Origin: CAYRHS01 sp964424125
GTDB taxonomy: Bacteria; Actinomycetota; Acidimicrobiia; IMCC26256; JAOSJL01
Assembly (NCBI GenBank): GCA_964424125.1
Contig: CAYRHS010000023.1
Location: 1 to 26,272, forward strand
Reading direction: 5' to 3'
DNA: 26,272 nucleotides
The position numbers and the translations under genes are program-made. The notes under the pieces are model-generated. The model was not told the origin of the DNA. It made no database searches and saw nothing but the letters and a program-made list of their open reading frames with translations. Of the stretch, positions 7,849 to 14,565 are shown piece by piece; within the stretch, counting starts at the first letter, position 1; the number at the start of each line of letters is the position of its first letter.

Positions 7849-8961
7849 TCAGCCGAGGCCGAAGAGTCGTTCCGCGTTGCCGTGCGTGATCGCCGCGACC
7901 TCGTCGTCGGGGATGCCGTCGAGCATCTTGGCCAGACGCTCCTGGCTGTTGGGCCAGGAGGTGTCCGCGTGCGGGTAGTCGCACTCCCACATGATCCGGT
8001 CGACGCCGATGTCGTGGCGGCTGCGCAAGCCGAAGTGCTCGTCGATGAAGCACACCCAGAAGTTGCGGCGGAATGCCTCCGAGGGGCGCACGGCGTCGGT
8101 GGTGCCCGTGTGGAACTTGTGCTTCTCCCACACGTAGTCGGCGTGCTCGTGCGCGAACGGCACCCAGCCGATCCCGCCCTCCGAGAGCGCGATCCGGATG
8201 CCTGGGAACTTCTGGGGGACGCGGCTCAGGATCAGGTCGCTGCACGCCGACTGTGCGTTCATCGGCGAGAGCGCGACCGTCACCGAGAAGGGCGCGTCGT
8301 CGGCCGTCTTGGGGATGACGCTCGACGAGCCGATGTGCAAGCAGACGACGATGCCGGTCTCCTCGCACGTGCGCCACACCGGGTCCCAGTCGTCGGAGTG
8401 GAACGACGGGAGGCCGAGCCGGGCGGGGTTCTCGGAGAACGAGAGGGCCTTCGCCCCTTTCGCCGCGCACCGTTCGAGCTCGGCCGCGAACAGCTGCGGG
8501 TCCCAGAGCATCCCGATCACCTGGGGGATGAACCGGCCCGGCGCGGCCGCGCACCACTCGTCGAGGACGAAGTCGTTGTAGGCACGCACGCAACGCTCCG
8601 CGAGCTCGCGGTCGTCGGCCTCGAGGAACGTCTGGCCGCAGGTCCGGGGGAAGGTCGGGAAGCAGAGGCTGGCCCGGATGCCGTCGGCGTCCATGTCACG
8701 GGCCCGCTCGACGGGGTCGTAGCAGCCCGGTCGCATGTCGGCGTACGTGATCGGGTCGGTCGAGTACTCGTCGGCCGTCTTCCCCGCGGTGGCGAAGAGC
8801 CCCACGGTGGCGAGCCGTCGGTCCTCGTAGACCCACTGCTCCCGGGCGTCGACCGTCTCGACGTGTGGTCCCCGTTCGCGATCCTGCGCGGGCAGGCGAT
8901 CGGTCCACACGTGCGGCGGTTCGAGGATGTGGTCGTCCACGCTGATGAGGTCGTAGGTCAT
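7849..8961 (-). CDS. Amidohydrolase family 2 protein
   Basis: This 370-residue TIM-barrel protein is of the amidohydrolase-2 family. It starts YDLISVDDHILEPPHVW, so the first metal motif is D-D-H-x-x-E rather than HxH. Later landmarks are KALSFSENP, a metal His in VVCLHIGSSS, KFPGIRIALSEGGIGWVPF and the Asp-bearing MWECDYPHADTSWPNS, then HGNAERLFGL at the end, all normal for the subfamily. The ATG at 8961 overlaps the P450 stop as ATGA. It is the second gene of the operon, between P450 and LLM oxidoreductase. Possible reactions are decarboxylation, hydration or ring/lactone hydrolysis; none can be chosen from the sequence. Residue pattern and length are full and intact. Confidence 0.87.
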   Translation of the reverse strand: MTYDLISVDDHILEPPHVWTDRLPAQDRERGPHVETVDAREQWVYEDRRLATVGLFATAGKTADEYSTDPITYADMRPGCYDPVERARDMDADGIRASLCFPTFPRTCGQTFLEADDRELAERCVRAYNDFVLDEWCAAAPGRFIPQVIGMLWDPQLFAAELERCAAKGAKALSFSENPARLGLPSFHSDDWDPVWRTCEETGIVVCLHIGSSSVIPKTADDAPFSVTVALSPMNAQSACSDLILSRVPQKFPGIRIALSEGGIGWVPFAHEHADYVWEKHKFHTGTTDAVRPSEAFRRNFWVCFIDEHFGLRSRHDIGVDRIMWECDYPHADTSWPNSQERLAKMLDGIPDDEVAAITHGNAERLFGLG

Positions 8962-10163
8962 GGCGAGTCGCTCCTCGCTCCTCGGGGCGCCGGTCGGGCG
9001 CGCAGTCGGTCGTAGTCCACCAACAGACGGGTCGGCCCCCGGAAGATGTACGCGGGTGCCTGGGGGATGTCCTGGTCGGTCTGGCGCAGGCCATCGAGCC
9101 GGTCGAGCAGCACCTCGAGCGCGATGCGCAGCTCCGCCCGGGCCAGGGGGGCGCCGATGCACAGGTGCGGCCCGTGCCCGAAGGCGAGGTGGCCGAATCG
9201 GGGCCGGTCGGGCGCGTAGCGGGCCGGGTCGAGCTGCTCGGGATGCTCGAAGACGGCGGGGTCGCGGTTCGCAGCGCCCATGTGCAGGAGGACGATCTGG
9301 TCCTCGTCGAGCTTCTCGTCGCCGAAGGCGACCGGGCAGCGCGTGCGGCGCGGCAGCGCGGTCACCGGCGGGTCGAAGCGCAGCGACTCCTCGACGTAGG
9401 AGGCCACGAGGGACCGGTCGGTGAGCAGCGCGTCGAGCGCACCCGGCGTCGCGAGCAGGTAGCGCAGGGCGCTGCCGAGCGCGTTCGTGGTGGTCTCGTG
9501 CCCCGCGGTCGCGAGCAGCACCACGGTCGAGGCCGCCTGCCACTCGTCGAGGCGGCCCTCGTCGTCCTCGGCCCACGCGAGGACCGAGACGAGATCGTCG
9601 CCCGGCTCGCTCGCCTCCCGGCGTGCCCGAACCCGCTCGAGCGCCCAGGTCTTGAACTCACGCGCGAGGTCGGAGGTGCCCGCGGACAGCGACTGGCTGA
9701 GCTGCTCGTCCGACCAGCGCTTGAAGCGCTCGCGGTCGTCCATGTCCACGTCAAGCAGCTCGGCGAGCACGATGATCGGCAGCTGCAGCGCGAAGGCGGC
9801 CACGTAGTCGACGGGACCCCCCGCCGGGAAGGCGTCGACGAGGTCGTGGGCGATCTCGGTGATCCGGGGCTCGAGCGCGGCGACGCGCTCGGGCGGGAAG
9901 CTGCGGTTGAGGATGCGGCGCTGCCGCGTGTGCTCCGGCGGGTCGCTCGAGACGATCGAGTAGTCCTCGTCGGGCTTCACGTTGTAGCGGCTCGAGAAGG
10001 CCTCGGGATCCGCGAAGGCGCGCCGGACGTCCTCGTAGCCGAGCAGCATGTCGAGCCCCGCGTCGGGGAAGTGCGCGACCCGCCGGCGCGCCTGGAGCTC
10101 GGCCAGCGCGGGCCAGGGATCGTCCGGCGGGGTACGGGGGTCGAAGTCGGGCTCGGCGTCTAT
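8958..10163 (-). CDS. Cytochrome P450 (bacterial class I), start codon unresolved, ATA proposed
   Basis: The protein has all P450 landmarks: DPPEHTRQRRILNRSF (C-helix), TAGHETTTNAL (I-helix oxygen-activation Thr), EESLRFDPP (ExxR), AANRDPAVFEHPEQLDPAR, and the heme loop FGHGPHLCIGAPLAR with the Cys ligand. The first ATG is at 10049, but translation upstream in the same frame reads DAEPDFDPRTPPDDPWPALAEL and onward, closely like the start of the P450 at 23891 (FEPLAPPDDPWSALHEL). That P450 N-terminus must therefore be coding. No ATG, GTG or TTG occurs between 10049 and the in-frame stop further upstream. An ATA at 10163-10161 would give 401 residues and place the heme Cys at residue 335, the same number as in the other two P450s here. 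The minimal conservative gene is 8958-10049. It heads the seven-gene operon and overlaps the amidohydrolase start (ATGA). Confidence 0.85.
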   Translation of the reverse strand: MDAEPDFDPRTPPDDPWPALAELQARRRVAHFPDAGLDMLLGYEDVRRAFADPEAFSSRYNVKPDEDYSIVSSDPPEHTRQRRILNRSFPPERVAALEPRITEIAHDLVDAFPAGGPVDYVAAFALQLPIIVLAELLDVDMDDRERFKRWSDEQLSQSLSAGTSDLAREFKTWALERVRARREASEPGDDLVSVLAWAEDDEGRLDEWQAASTVVLLATAGHETTTNALGSALRYLLATPGALDALLTDRSLVASYVEESLRFDPPVTALPRRTRCPVAFGDEKLDEDQIVLLHMGAANRDPAVFEHPEQLDPARYAPDRPRFGHLAFGHGPHLCIGAPLARAELRIALEVLLDRLDGLRQTDQDIPQAPAYIFRGPTRLLVDYDRLRARPAPRGARSDSP

Positions 10164-10178
10164 GGAACAACTATTCCA
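10163..10178. promoter_or_regulatory. Candidate repressor operator (TGGAA-N6-TTCCA)
   Basis: An AT-rich inverted repeat, TGGAA (10163-10167) and TTCCA (10174-10178) with a 6-base spacer, lies between the operon's P450 and the + strand gene. It covers the -10 box of the predicted operon promoter, so a bound dimer would block transcription. The TetR encoded within the operon is the obvious candidate, by inference only. Confidence 0.5.
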
Positions 10179-10198
10179 ATCTCCGCCGGAGCCGTCAA
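10170..10198 (-). promoter_or_regulatory. Predicted promoter of the seven-gene P450 operon
   Basis: On the minus strand TTGACG (10198-10193, five of six consensus bases) is followed after 17 bases by AATAGT (10175-10170, four of six). The expected transcription start, six to seven bases further, falls at about 10163, the A of the proposed ATA start codon. The P450 mRNA may therefore be leaderless, which is common in actinobacteria. Confidence 0.5.
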
Positions 10199-10257
10199 GC
10201 GAGCTCCTCTACGCTGCGCGATCCCCGCAGCTCGCGCTCCGCCGGCGAGGAGGTCCC

Positions 10258-11163
10258 GTGCGCCAGGCCTACGACGTCCGGTTCGGCCCCGACGTCGCCC
10301 GCGACGTCACCGCCGGTCGCTTCTTCCTCACCGAGACGATCCGGGCCCCACACTCGGGCGTCGACCCCGACCCCCCCGCCGAGCCCCGCCACGCCCGCCA
10401 CGACGGCGAGCGGCTCGTCCTCTCGCTCGGGCCCGACGGGACCGCGTCCGACACCTACAGCACCGTAGAGGTGTCGTCGACGCGGCGCTTCGACCAGTCC
10501 GTCCTCCAGCGGCTCCTGCTGGACGGCTCGCCGCGGGTCATGGTGCCGGGACGCCGGGCCGTGTACCGCGACATCGTCTGGAGCCCCGAGTTCGGCGACG
10601 GGCGCGCCGGACGCGAGACCGTCACCACGGGAGTCACCGTGCAGTCGTGGCGCGGGATCGAAGACGGCGGGATCGACTTCGCGCACCGACCCGAGTTCTT
10701 CATCGCGTCGATCGCCTTCATCGGGGGCCCGGGCCTGCTCCCGAAGCTGTTCTCACGCACGCTCGGCTCGAGACAGCCCTTCGTCGCCTCGGTCGTCGAC
10801 TTCAAGGTCGGCCTGGCGTGGTTCCAACCGCTGCGCGACGTGTTCGACCCGACCGAGCCCCACGACCTCTCGATCCGCTGGCACCGGGCGCACGACGTCT
10901 CCTTCGCCGTCGACGACACCGAGGTGGCGCGCTACGAGGACGGCAAGCTCCGTCCGTATCCGCTCAAGCTCCGCAACCGGCAGCTGTGGCGGGGCACCGA
11001 TCTCCTCGGACACCGGTACGTGGGCACGGACCCTTGCCACATCGACGTGTGGATCAACTCCTCGGCGATGGGCACCACGCCCACGGTCCCGAACGGCCGG
11101 CGCTTCCGCCGGGACCTCTCGGTAGCCCTCGAGGGATTCGCGATCGAGCCCTTCGACGGCTGA
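10258..11163 (+). CDS. Conserved-looking hypothetical protein, possible concanavalin-A-like (GH16-like) fold
   Basis: I do not recognise this 301-residue protein. The start chosen is GTG 10258 with a GAGGAGG ribosome-binding site about 6 bases upstream. An in-frame ATG at 10162 is rejected because the intervening sequence is AT-rich, matches the operator and has unlike codon use. The protein is soluble-looking, with no signal peptide or membrane segment. The middle and end are rich in aromatic beta-strand-like stretches: DFKVGLAWFQPLRDVFD, HDLSIRWHRAHDVSFAVDDTEVARYEDG and HIDVWINSSAM. The last two resemble the strand pattern of concanavalin-A-like glycosidase/lectin folds, where a W-x-x-x-x-V-x-F-x-V-D-x-x-x-V line is common, but this is weak. 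It is divergent from the P450 operon and may share its operator. Confidence 0.7.
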   Translation: MRQAYDVRFGPDVARDVTAGRFFLTETIRAPHSGVDPDPPAEPRHARHDGERLVLSLGPDGTASDTYSTVEVSSTRRFDQSVLQRLLLDGSPRVMVPGRRAVYRDIVWSPEFGDGRAGRETVTTGVTVQSWRGIEDGGIDFAHRPEFFIASIAFIGGPGLLPKLFSRTLGSRQPFVASVVDFKVGLAWFQPLRDVFDPTEPHDLSIRWHRAHDVSFAVDDTEVARYEDGKLRPYPLKLRNRQLWRGTDLLGHRYVGTDPCHIDVWINSSAMGTTPTVPNGRRFRRDLSVALEGFAIEPFDG

Positions 11164-11183
11164 GGCGCCGCGACCTCGCCGCG

Positions 11184-12374
11184 TCAGGAGCCGACGATCC
11201 CGTTTCCGCGCAGCGCCTCGATCTCCGTCTCGGTCAGCCCGGCCTGCTGCAGCACCTGGTCGGTGTGCTCGCCGACCTCGGGCACGCGGGTGCACTCCGG
11301 CGCGATCGCCCCCAGCTCGCGGATCGGCCAGGCGGGCACCAGGACCTCGCCGCCCGACACCTGCACACTGCGCACGGCCCCGCGTGCCCGCACGTGCTCC
11401 ACGCCGGGGAGCTCCTCGGGCTCGTAGATCGGGCTCCCGGCCACGTCGGCGCGCAGGAACACGTCGACCCACTCCTCGCGCGTCCGACCGGCGAACAGGG
11501 CACGCAGCTCGTCCCGCAGCGCCTCCTCGTGGGTACCGAAGTCGAAGTCCGCCTGGTCCCCCGCCGACCCGATCAGGTCCTCGCGGCCGACCGTGCGGCA
11601 GAACGACTCCCAGAAGCGGGGCTCGATGGCGCAGAACGCGACCCGGTGCCCATCGGAGGTGTCGTAGATCCAGTACCGCGCGTTCGGGGGCCCGCCGTGG
11701 AGCGGCATCTCGTCGGTCATGTCCGGGTTCCAGTAGGGCGCGCCGAGCATCTGCTGCCAGAAGAGCGCGGCCTCCGAGCACCCGATGTCGAGCTCCGCGC
11801 CCCGACCCGTGCGCTCCCGGCGCCAGAGCGCCGCGGCCACGGCCTGGGCCGCGAACGCCGGGCCGGCCAGGACGCCGAGGGGCATCCACCCCGGCGCGAC
11901 CGCGCCCTCGGGGGTGGAGGCGGCCACGCCCGCCACCGCGTCGAGGTTGAGGCCGTGCGCGGGCAGGCCCGACAGCGGCCCGTCGCGCCCGAACGCGGAG
12001 AGGTGCACGACGATCGTGCCCGCCGCGACCAGCGCGGCCACGTCGAGCCCCTTGCGCTCGACCACCCCGGGCCGGCCCGACTCGACGACGACGTCTGCCG
12101 CCCGTGCCAGGCGGTCCGCCACCTGCGCCGATCCCTCCACGAACTGGTCGACCACGACGCTGCGCTTGCCCGCGTCGAGCGTGCAGTGGATCACCCCGCT
12201 GCCGTGGACGAGCGGCGGCACCCGGCGCAGGTAGTCACCGCCGGGCTGTTCGACCTTGATCACATCCGCACCGAGTGCGGCGAGCATCCCGGCCGCGGCC
12301 GCGCCCGGGATCAGCTTGGAGAGGTCGAGGACCCGGATCCCGGCGAGCAGGCCGGGCGCCTCGTCGCCGTTCAC
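11184..12374 (-). CDS. CaiB/BaiF (family III) CoA-transferase-like protein
   Basis: This 396-residue protein is of the CaiB/BaiF/AMACR family, which moves CoA between acids or racemises 2-methylacyl-CoAs. Landmarks are LLAGIRVLDLSKLIPGAAAAGMLAALGADVIKVEQPGGD at the start, LDAGKRSVVVD, ADVVVESGRPGVVERKGLD and IVVHLSAFGRDGP. Later come the dimer/active region with GWMPLGVLAGPAFAAQAVAAALWRRERTGRGAELDI and EEWVDVFLRADV. Where the family normally has GHD or GYD with the catalytic Asp, this protein reads AHGLNLDAVAG, so the Asp seems absent at that position. The start is GTG 12374, forming GTGA with the upstream ACAD stop. Last gene of its operon; a role in activating or processing an acyl-CoA is inferred from context. 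Confidence 0.85.
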   Translation of the reverse strand: MNGDEAPGLLAGIRVLDLSKLIPGAAAAGMLAALGADVIKVEQPGGDYLRRVPPLVHGSGVIHCTLDAGKRSVVVDQFVEGSAQVADRLARAADVVVESGRPGVVERKGLDVAALVAAGTIVVHLSAFGRDGPLSGLPAHGLNLDAVAGVAASTPEGAVAPGWMPLGVLAGPAFAAQAVAAALWRRERTGRGAELDIGCSEAALFWQQMLGAPYWNPDMTDEMPLHGGPPNARYWIYDTSDGHRVAFCAIEPRFWESFCRTVGREDLIGSAGDQADFDFGTHEEALRDELRALFAGRTREEWVDVFLRADVAGSPIYEPEELPGVEHVRARGAVRSVQVSGGEVLVPAWPIRELGAIAPECTRVPEVGEHTDQVLQQAGLTETEIEALRGNGIVGS

Positions 12375-13378
12375 TGCTCGACCCCGTCGACCTCGGCCGC
12401 CCACCGGGGCAGCTCGACGCCCTGGTCCGCGTTCCACAGGTGGCGCACCCGGTCCCGACGGGCCGGGTCGAGGAGGACGCGCGCCACCTCGGCCAGCTCA
12501 CGCTCCGGACGCGGGAGCCGCATGCTCCAGCTCCGGATGCGCCGGGAGTAGAGCTGGCAGTCGTACTCGAGCGCGAAGCCGTAGCCGCCCATCGTTTGGT
12601 GCACGTGCGTCGCCACGAGTCGGCCCGCGTCGACCGCCTTGGCGCGGGCCATCGCTGCGAAGACTGCGTCGGGTGCCCCGTCGCCGCCCCGGGCCCCGTC
12701 TGCGACCCACGCCGCCTTCCTCACCAGCAGCCCCGCGCCGTCGGTCGCGATCGCGGCGTCGGCGAGCCGGTGGGCGATCGCCTGGAAGGAGCCGATCGGG
12801 CGGCCGAACTGGCGACGCTCACCGGCGTACGCGACGCCCAGTGCCAGGAGACCCTCGGCCGCTCCCACGAGGCGCGCGGCGTCGAGCAGGCGGACGAGGC
12901 GACCGACGCGCTCCACCTCGTCGGCGCTCGCATCGGGGGTGCCGTCCCGGGGCGCACCGGGCGCGGGCCGCAGGAAGTCGCCGGCGGCGGTGCGCCGCGC
13001 CTCGCCGCCGACCGGCACGACGAAGCCCTCGCCGTCCCGACCGGCCACGAGCGCCTCGGGCACGCCGGCCGGGACCGCGCTCTCGGCCGCGTAGGCGACG
13101 TCGCCACGATCGAGCACGGCCCGCACCGCCGCGGTCTCGGGGAACGGGACGGGCACAAGGGCCCGCCCGAGCTCCCACGCCGCCGCCGCGAGCAGGACAG
13201 GCACGGCGGGCAGCTCGCCGAGCCCGAACTCCGCGAGTCGCGACTCCAGCTCCGGGGACCGACCATCGTCGCTCGCCTCCGCCTCGCGAACCGTCGTCGG
13301 CGTGCACTCGCCTCCGAGCAGGGTCGCGAGCCCGTCGGCCATCTCGCTCGTGGTCTCGTCCCAACGCTCGTCCAGCAC
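12371..13378 (-). CDS. Acyl-CoA dehydrogenase family protein, short subunit
   Basis: This 335-residue protein is an FAD-type acyl-CoA dehydrogenase, shorter than the usual 380-400. The C-terminal helical domain is clear: AARLVGAAEGLLALGVAYAGERRQFGRPIGSFQAIAHRLADAA, then THVHQTMGGYGFALEYDCQLYSRRIRSW, where the Glu of LEYD sits at the MCAD-type catalytic position. The N-terminal and middle parts are degenerate; I cannot find the usual sEpxaGSD flavin segment. The start is GTG 13378 with a GGCGAGGAG ribosome-binding site, 20 bases after the upstream ACAD stop. Such short, poorly conserved ACADs paired with a full-length one match the two-gene alpha2-beta2 enzymes known from steroid side-chain degradation (FadE28/FadE29 type), so a heteromer with the next gene is likely. 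Confidence 0.85.
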   Translation of the reverse strand: MLDERWDETTSEMADGLATLLGGECTPTTVREAEASDDGRSPELESRLAEFGLGELPAVPVLLAAAAWELGRALVPVPFPETAAVRAVLDRGDVAYAAESAVPAGVPEALVAGRDGEGFVVPVGGEARRTAAGDFLRPAPGAPRDGTPDASADEVERVGRLVRLLDAARLVGAAEGLLALGVAYAGERRQFGRPIGSFQAIAHRLADAAIATDGAGLLVRKAAWVADGARGGDGAPDAVFAAMARAKAVDAGRLVATHVHQTMGGYGFALEYDCQLYSRRIRSWSMRLPRPERELAEVARVLLDPARRDRVRHLWNADQGVELPRWAAEVDGVEQ

Positions 13379-13398
13379 CGTCTCGCTCCTCGCCGTCC

Positions 13399-14565
13399 CT
13401 AGCCCCGCGGCAGGCCGAGCCCGCGCTGCGCCACGACGTTGCGCTGCACCTCGCTCGTGCCGCCGATGACCGTGTAGACGGTCGTGACGCGGAGCATCTC
13501 CTCGACGTCGGCCGCGAACTGGTCGTCGGCCGGCTCCCCGCGCCCGGCCATGAACAACGCCTCGGGTGTGAGCAGGTCGGCGAGCCACTGCGCGAGGCTT
13601 TGCGCGAGCTCGGAGCCGAAGACCTTCGCCATCGACGCCTCCGCGTTCGCCACCGCGCCTCGCTCGCCGATGGCCGCGAGCCGCAGCCCCAGCAGCCGCT
13701 CGACCTCGAGATCGGCGACGAAGCGCCCGAGCTCCTCGAGGCGGGACTCGCCGAGCTCGTCGGCACGGCCGGCGAACCGGTGCAGCAGGCGCGCGAGCCA
13801 GAGACGGCCCTCGCGTCCGCCGAAGCTCATCGAGCGCTCGAGATCGAGCGCCTCCGAGAGGACCGTCCATCCGCTGTCGACCTCCCCCACCACGTTGCCC
13901 GCGGGGACGGCCACGTCGTCGAACGTGCAGAGGTTCACCCGCCAGCCGCCCATCACCCGGACCGGCTCGATCGTGACCCCGGGCGAAGTCGTGTCGATCA
14001 GCAGGATCGAGAGCCCCCGGTGGCGTTGCTCCTCGGGATCGGTGCGGACGATGGCGAAGATGTAGTCGGCGAGATGGGCGCTCGAGGTCCAGAGCTTGGC
14101 GCCGTCGACGCGCCACACGTCGCCGTCACGTCGCGCGCGCGTCCGCAGCGCGAGCAGATCGCTTCCGGCCTCGGGCTCGCTGTAGCCCCCCGCGTACATG
14201 CGAGTCCCCACCACGATGTGCGGCAGGTGCTCGGCCCGGAGCTCCGGTGGGCCGTGCCGCACGAGCATCCACCCGATCGCCTCGTTGATCTCGACGCCGT
14301 ACATCGGCAGGCCCGAGGTGTCGAGCTCCTCGTGCAGCACGAAGCGCTCGGCCTCCGAGACGGGACGGCCGTGCGGCTCGGGCCAGCCGAGGCCCACCCA
14401 GCCACGCTCGCAGAGCGCGCGGTAGAAGGACGTCGCGTGGCGCTCGACGTCGAGCTCGGCCATCTCCTTGCGGTAGCGCTCGATGTCGGCGGCGCCGATC
14501 GTGTCGGCGAAGTCACGGACCTCGTCTCGCCACGAGCGCTCGGCGTCGTCGAGACCGAAGTTCAC
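13399..14565 (-). CDS. Acyl-CoA dehydrogenase family protein, full-length subunit
   Basis: This 388-residue FAD-dependent acyl-CoA dehydrogenase has the complete domain set. It contains GWVGLGWPEPHGRPVSEAERFVLHEEL, the flavin/substrate loop GGYSEPEAGSDLLALRTRA, KLWTSSAHLADYIFAIVRTDP and ALDLERS, whose Glu aligns with the helix-G catalytic Glu of isovaleryl-CoA dehydrogenase. The end reads YTVIGGTSEVQRNVVAQRGLGLPRG (FAD-contact G-G-T-S-E-x-Q-R-N). The WPEPHGRP and QRNVVAQRGLGLPR signatures resemble the FadE17/FadE29-type subunits of actinobacterial steroid catabolism. The start is GTG 14565, overlapping the amidohydrolase stop as GTGA. It probably pairs with the short ACAD encoded next and introduces a double bond into an acyl-CoA of unknown structure. 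Confidence 0.9.
   Translation of the reverse strand: MNFGLDDAERSWRDEVRDFADTIGAADIERYRKEMAELDVERHATSFYRALCERGWVGLGWPEPHGRPVSEAERFVLHEELDTSGLPMYGVEINEAIGWMLVRHGPPELRAEHLPHIVVGTRMYAGGYSEPEAGSDLLALRTRARRDGDVWRVDGAKLWTSSAHLADYIFAIVRTDPEEQRHRGLSILLIDTTSPGVTIEPVRVMGGWRVNLCTFDDVAVPAGNVVGEVDSGWTVLSEALDLERSMSFGGREGRLWLARLLHRFAGRADELGESRLEELGRFVADLEVERLLGLRLAAIGERGAVANAEASMAKVFGSELAQSLAQWLADLLTPEALFMAGRGEPADDQFAADVEEMLRVTTVYTVIGGTSEVQRNVVAQRGLGLPRG

Noticed and set aside
10163..10178. KstR-type steroid operator
   Set aside because: The half-site TnnAAC appears on one side, but spacing and the second half differ from the TnnAACnnGTTnnA consensus, so steroid control by KstR is not supported.
10162..10257. 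ATG at 10162 as an upstream start of the + strand hypothetical gene
   Set aside because: It has no ribosome-binding site, the first codons lie in the AT-rich operator with atypical codons, and GTG 10258 has an excellent GAGGAGG site.
9165..12551. A 1128-codon open frame on the + strand
   Set aside because: It runs antisense through the P450 gene and the CoA-transferase-like operon. The translation is Arg/Glu/Pro-rich low-complexity sequence without domains, an effect of high GC content.
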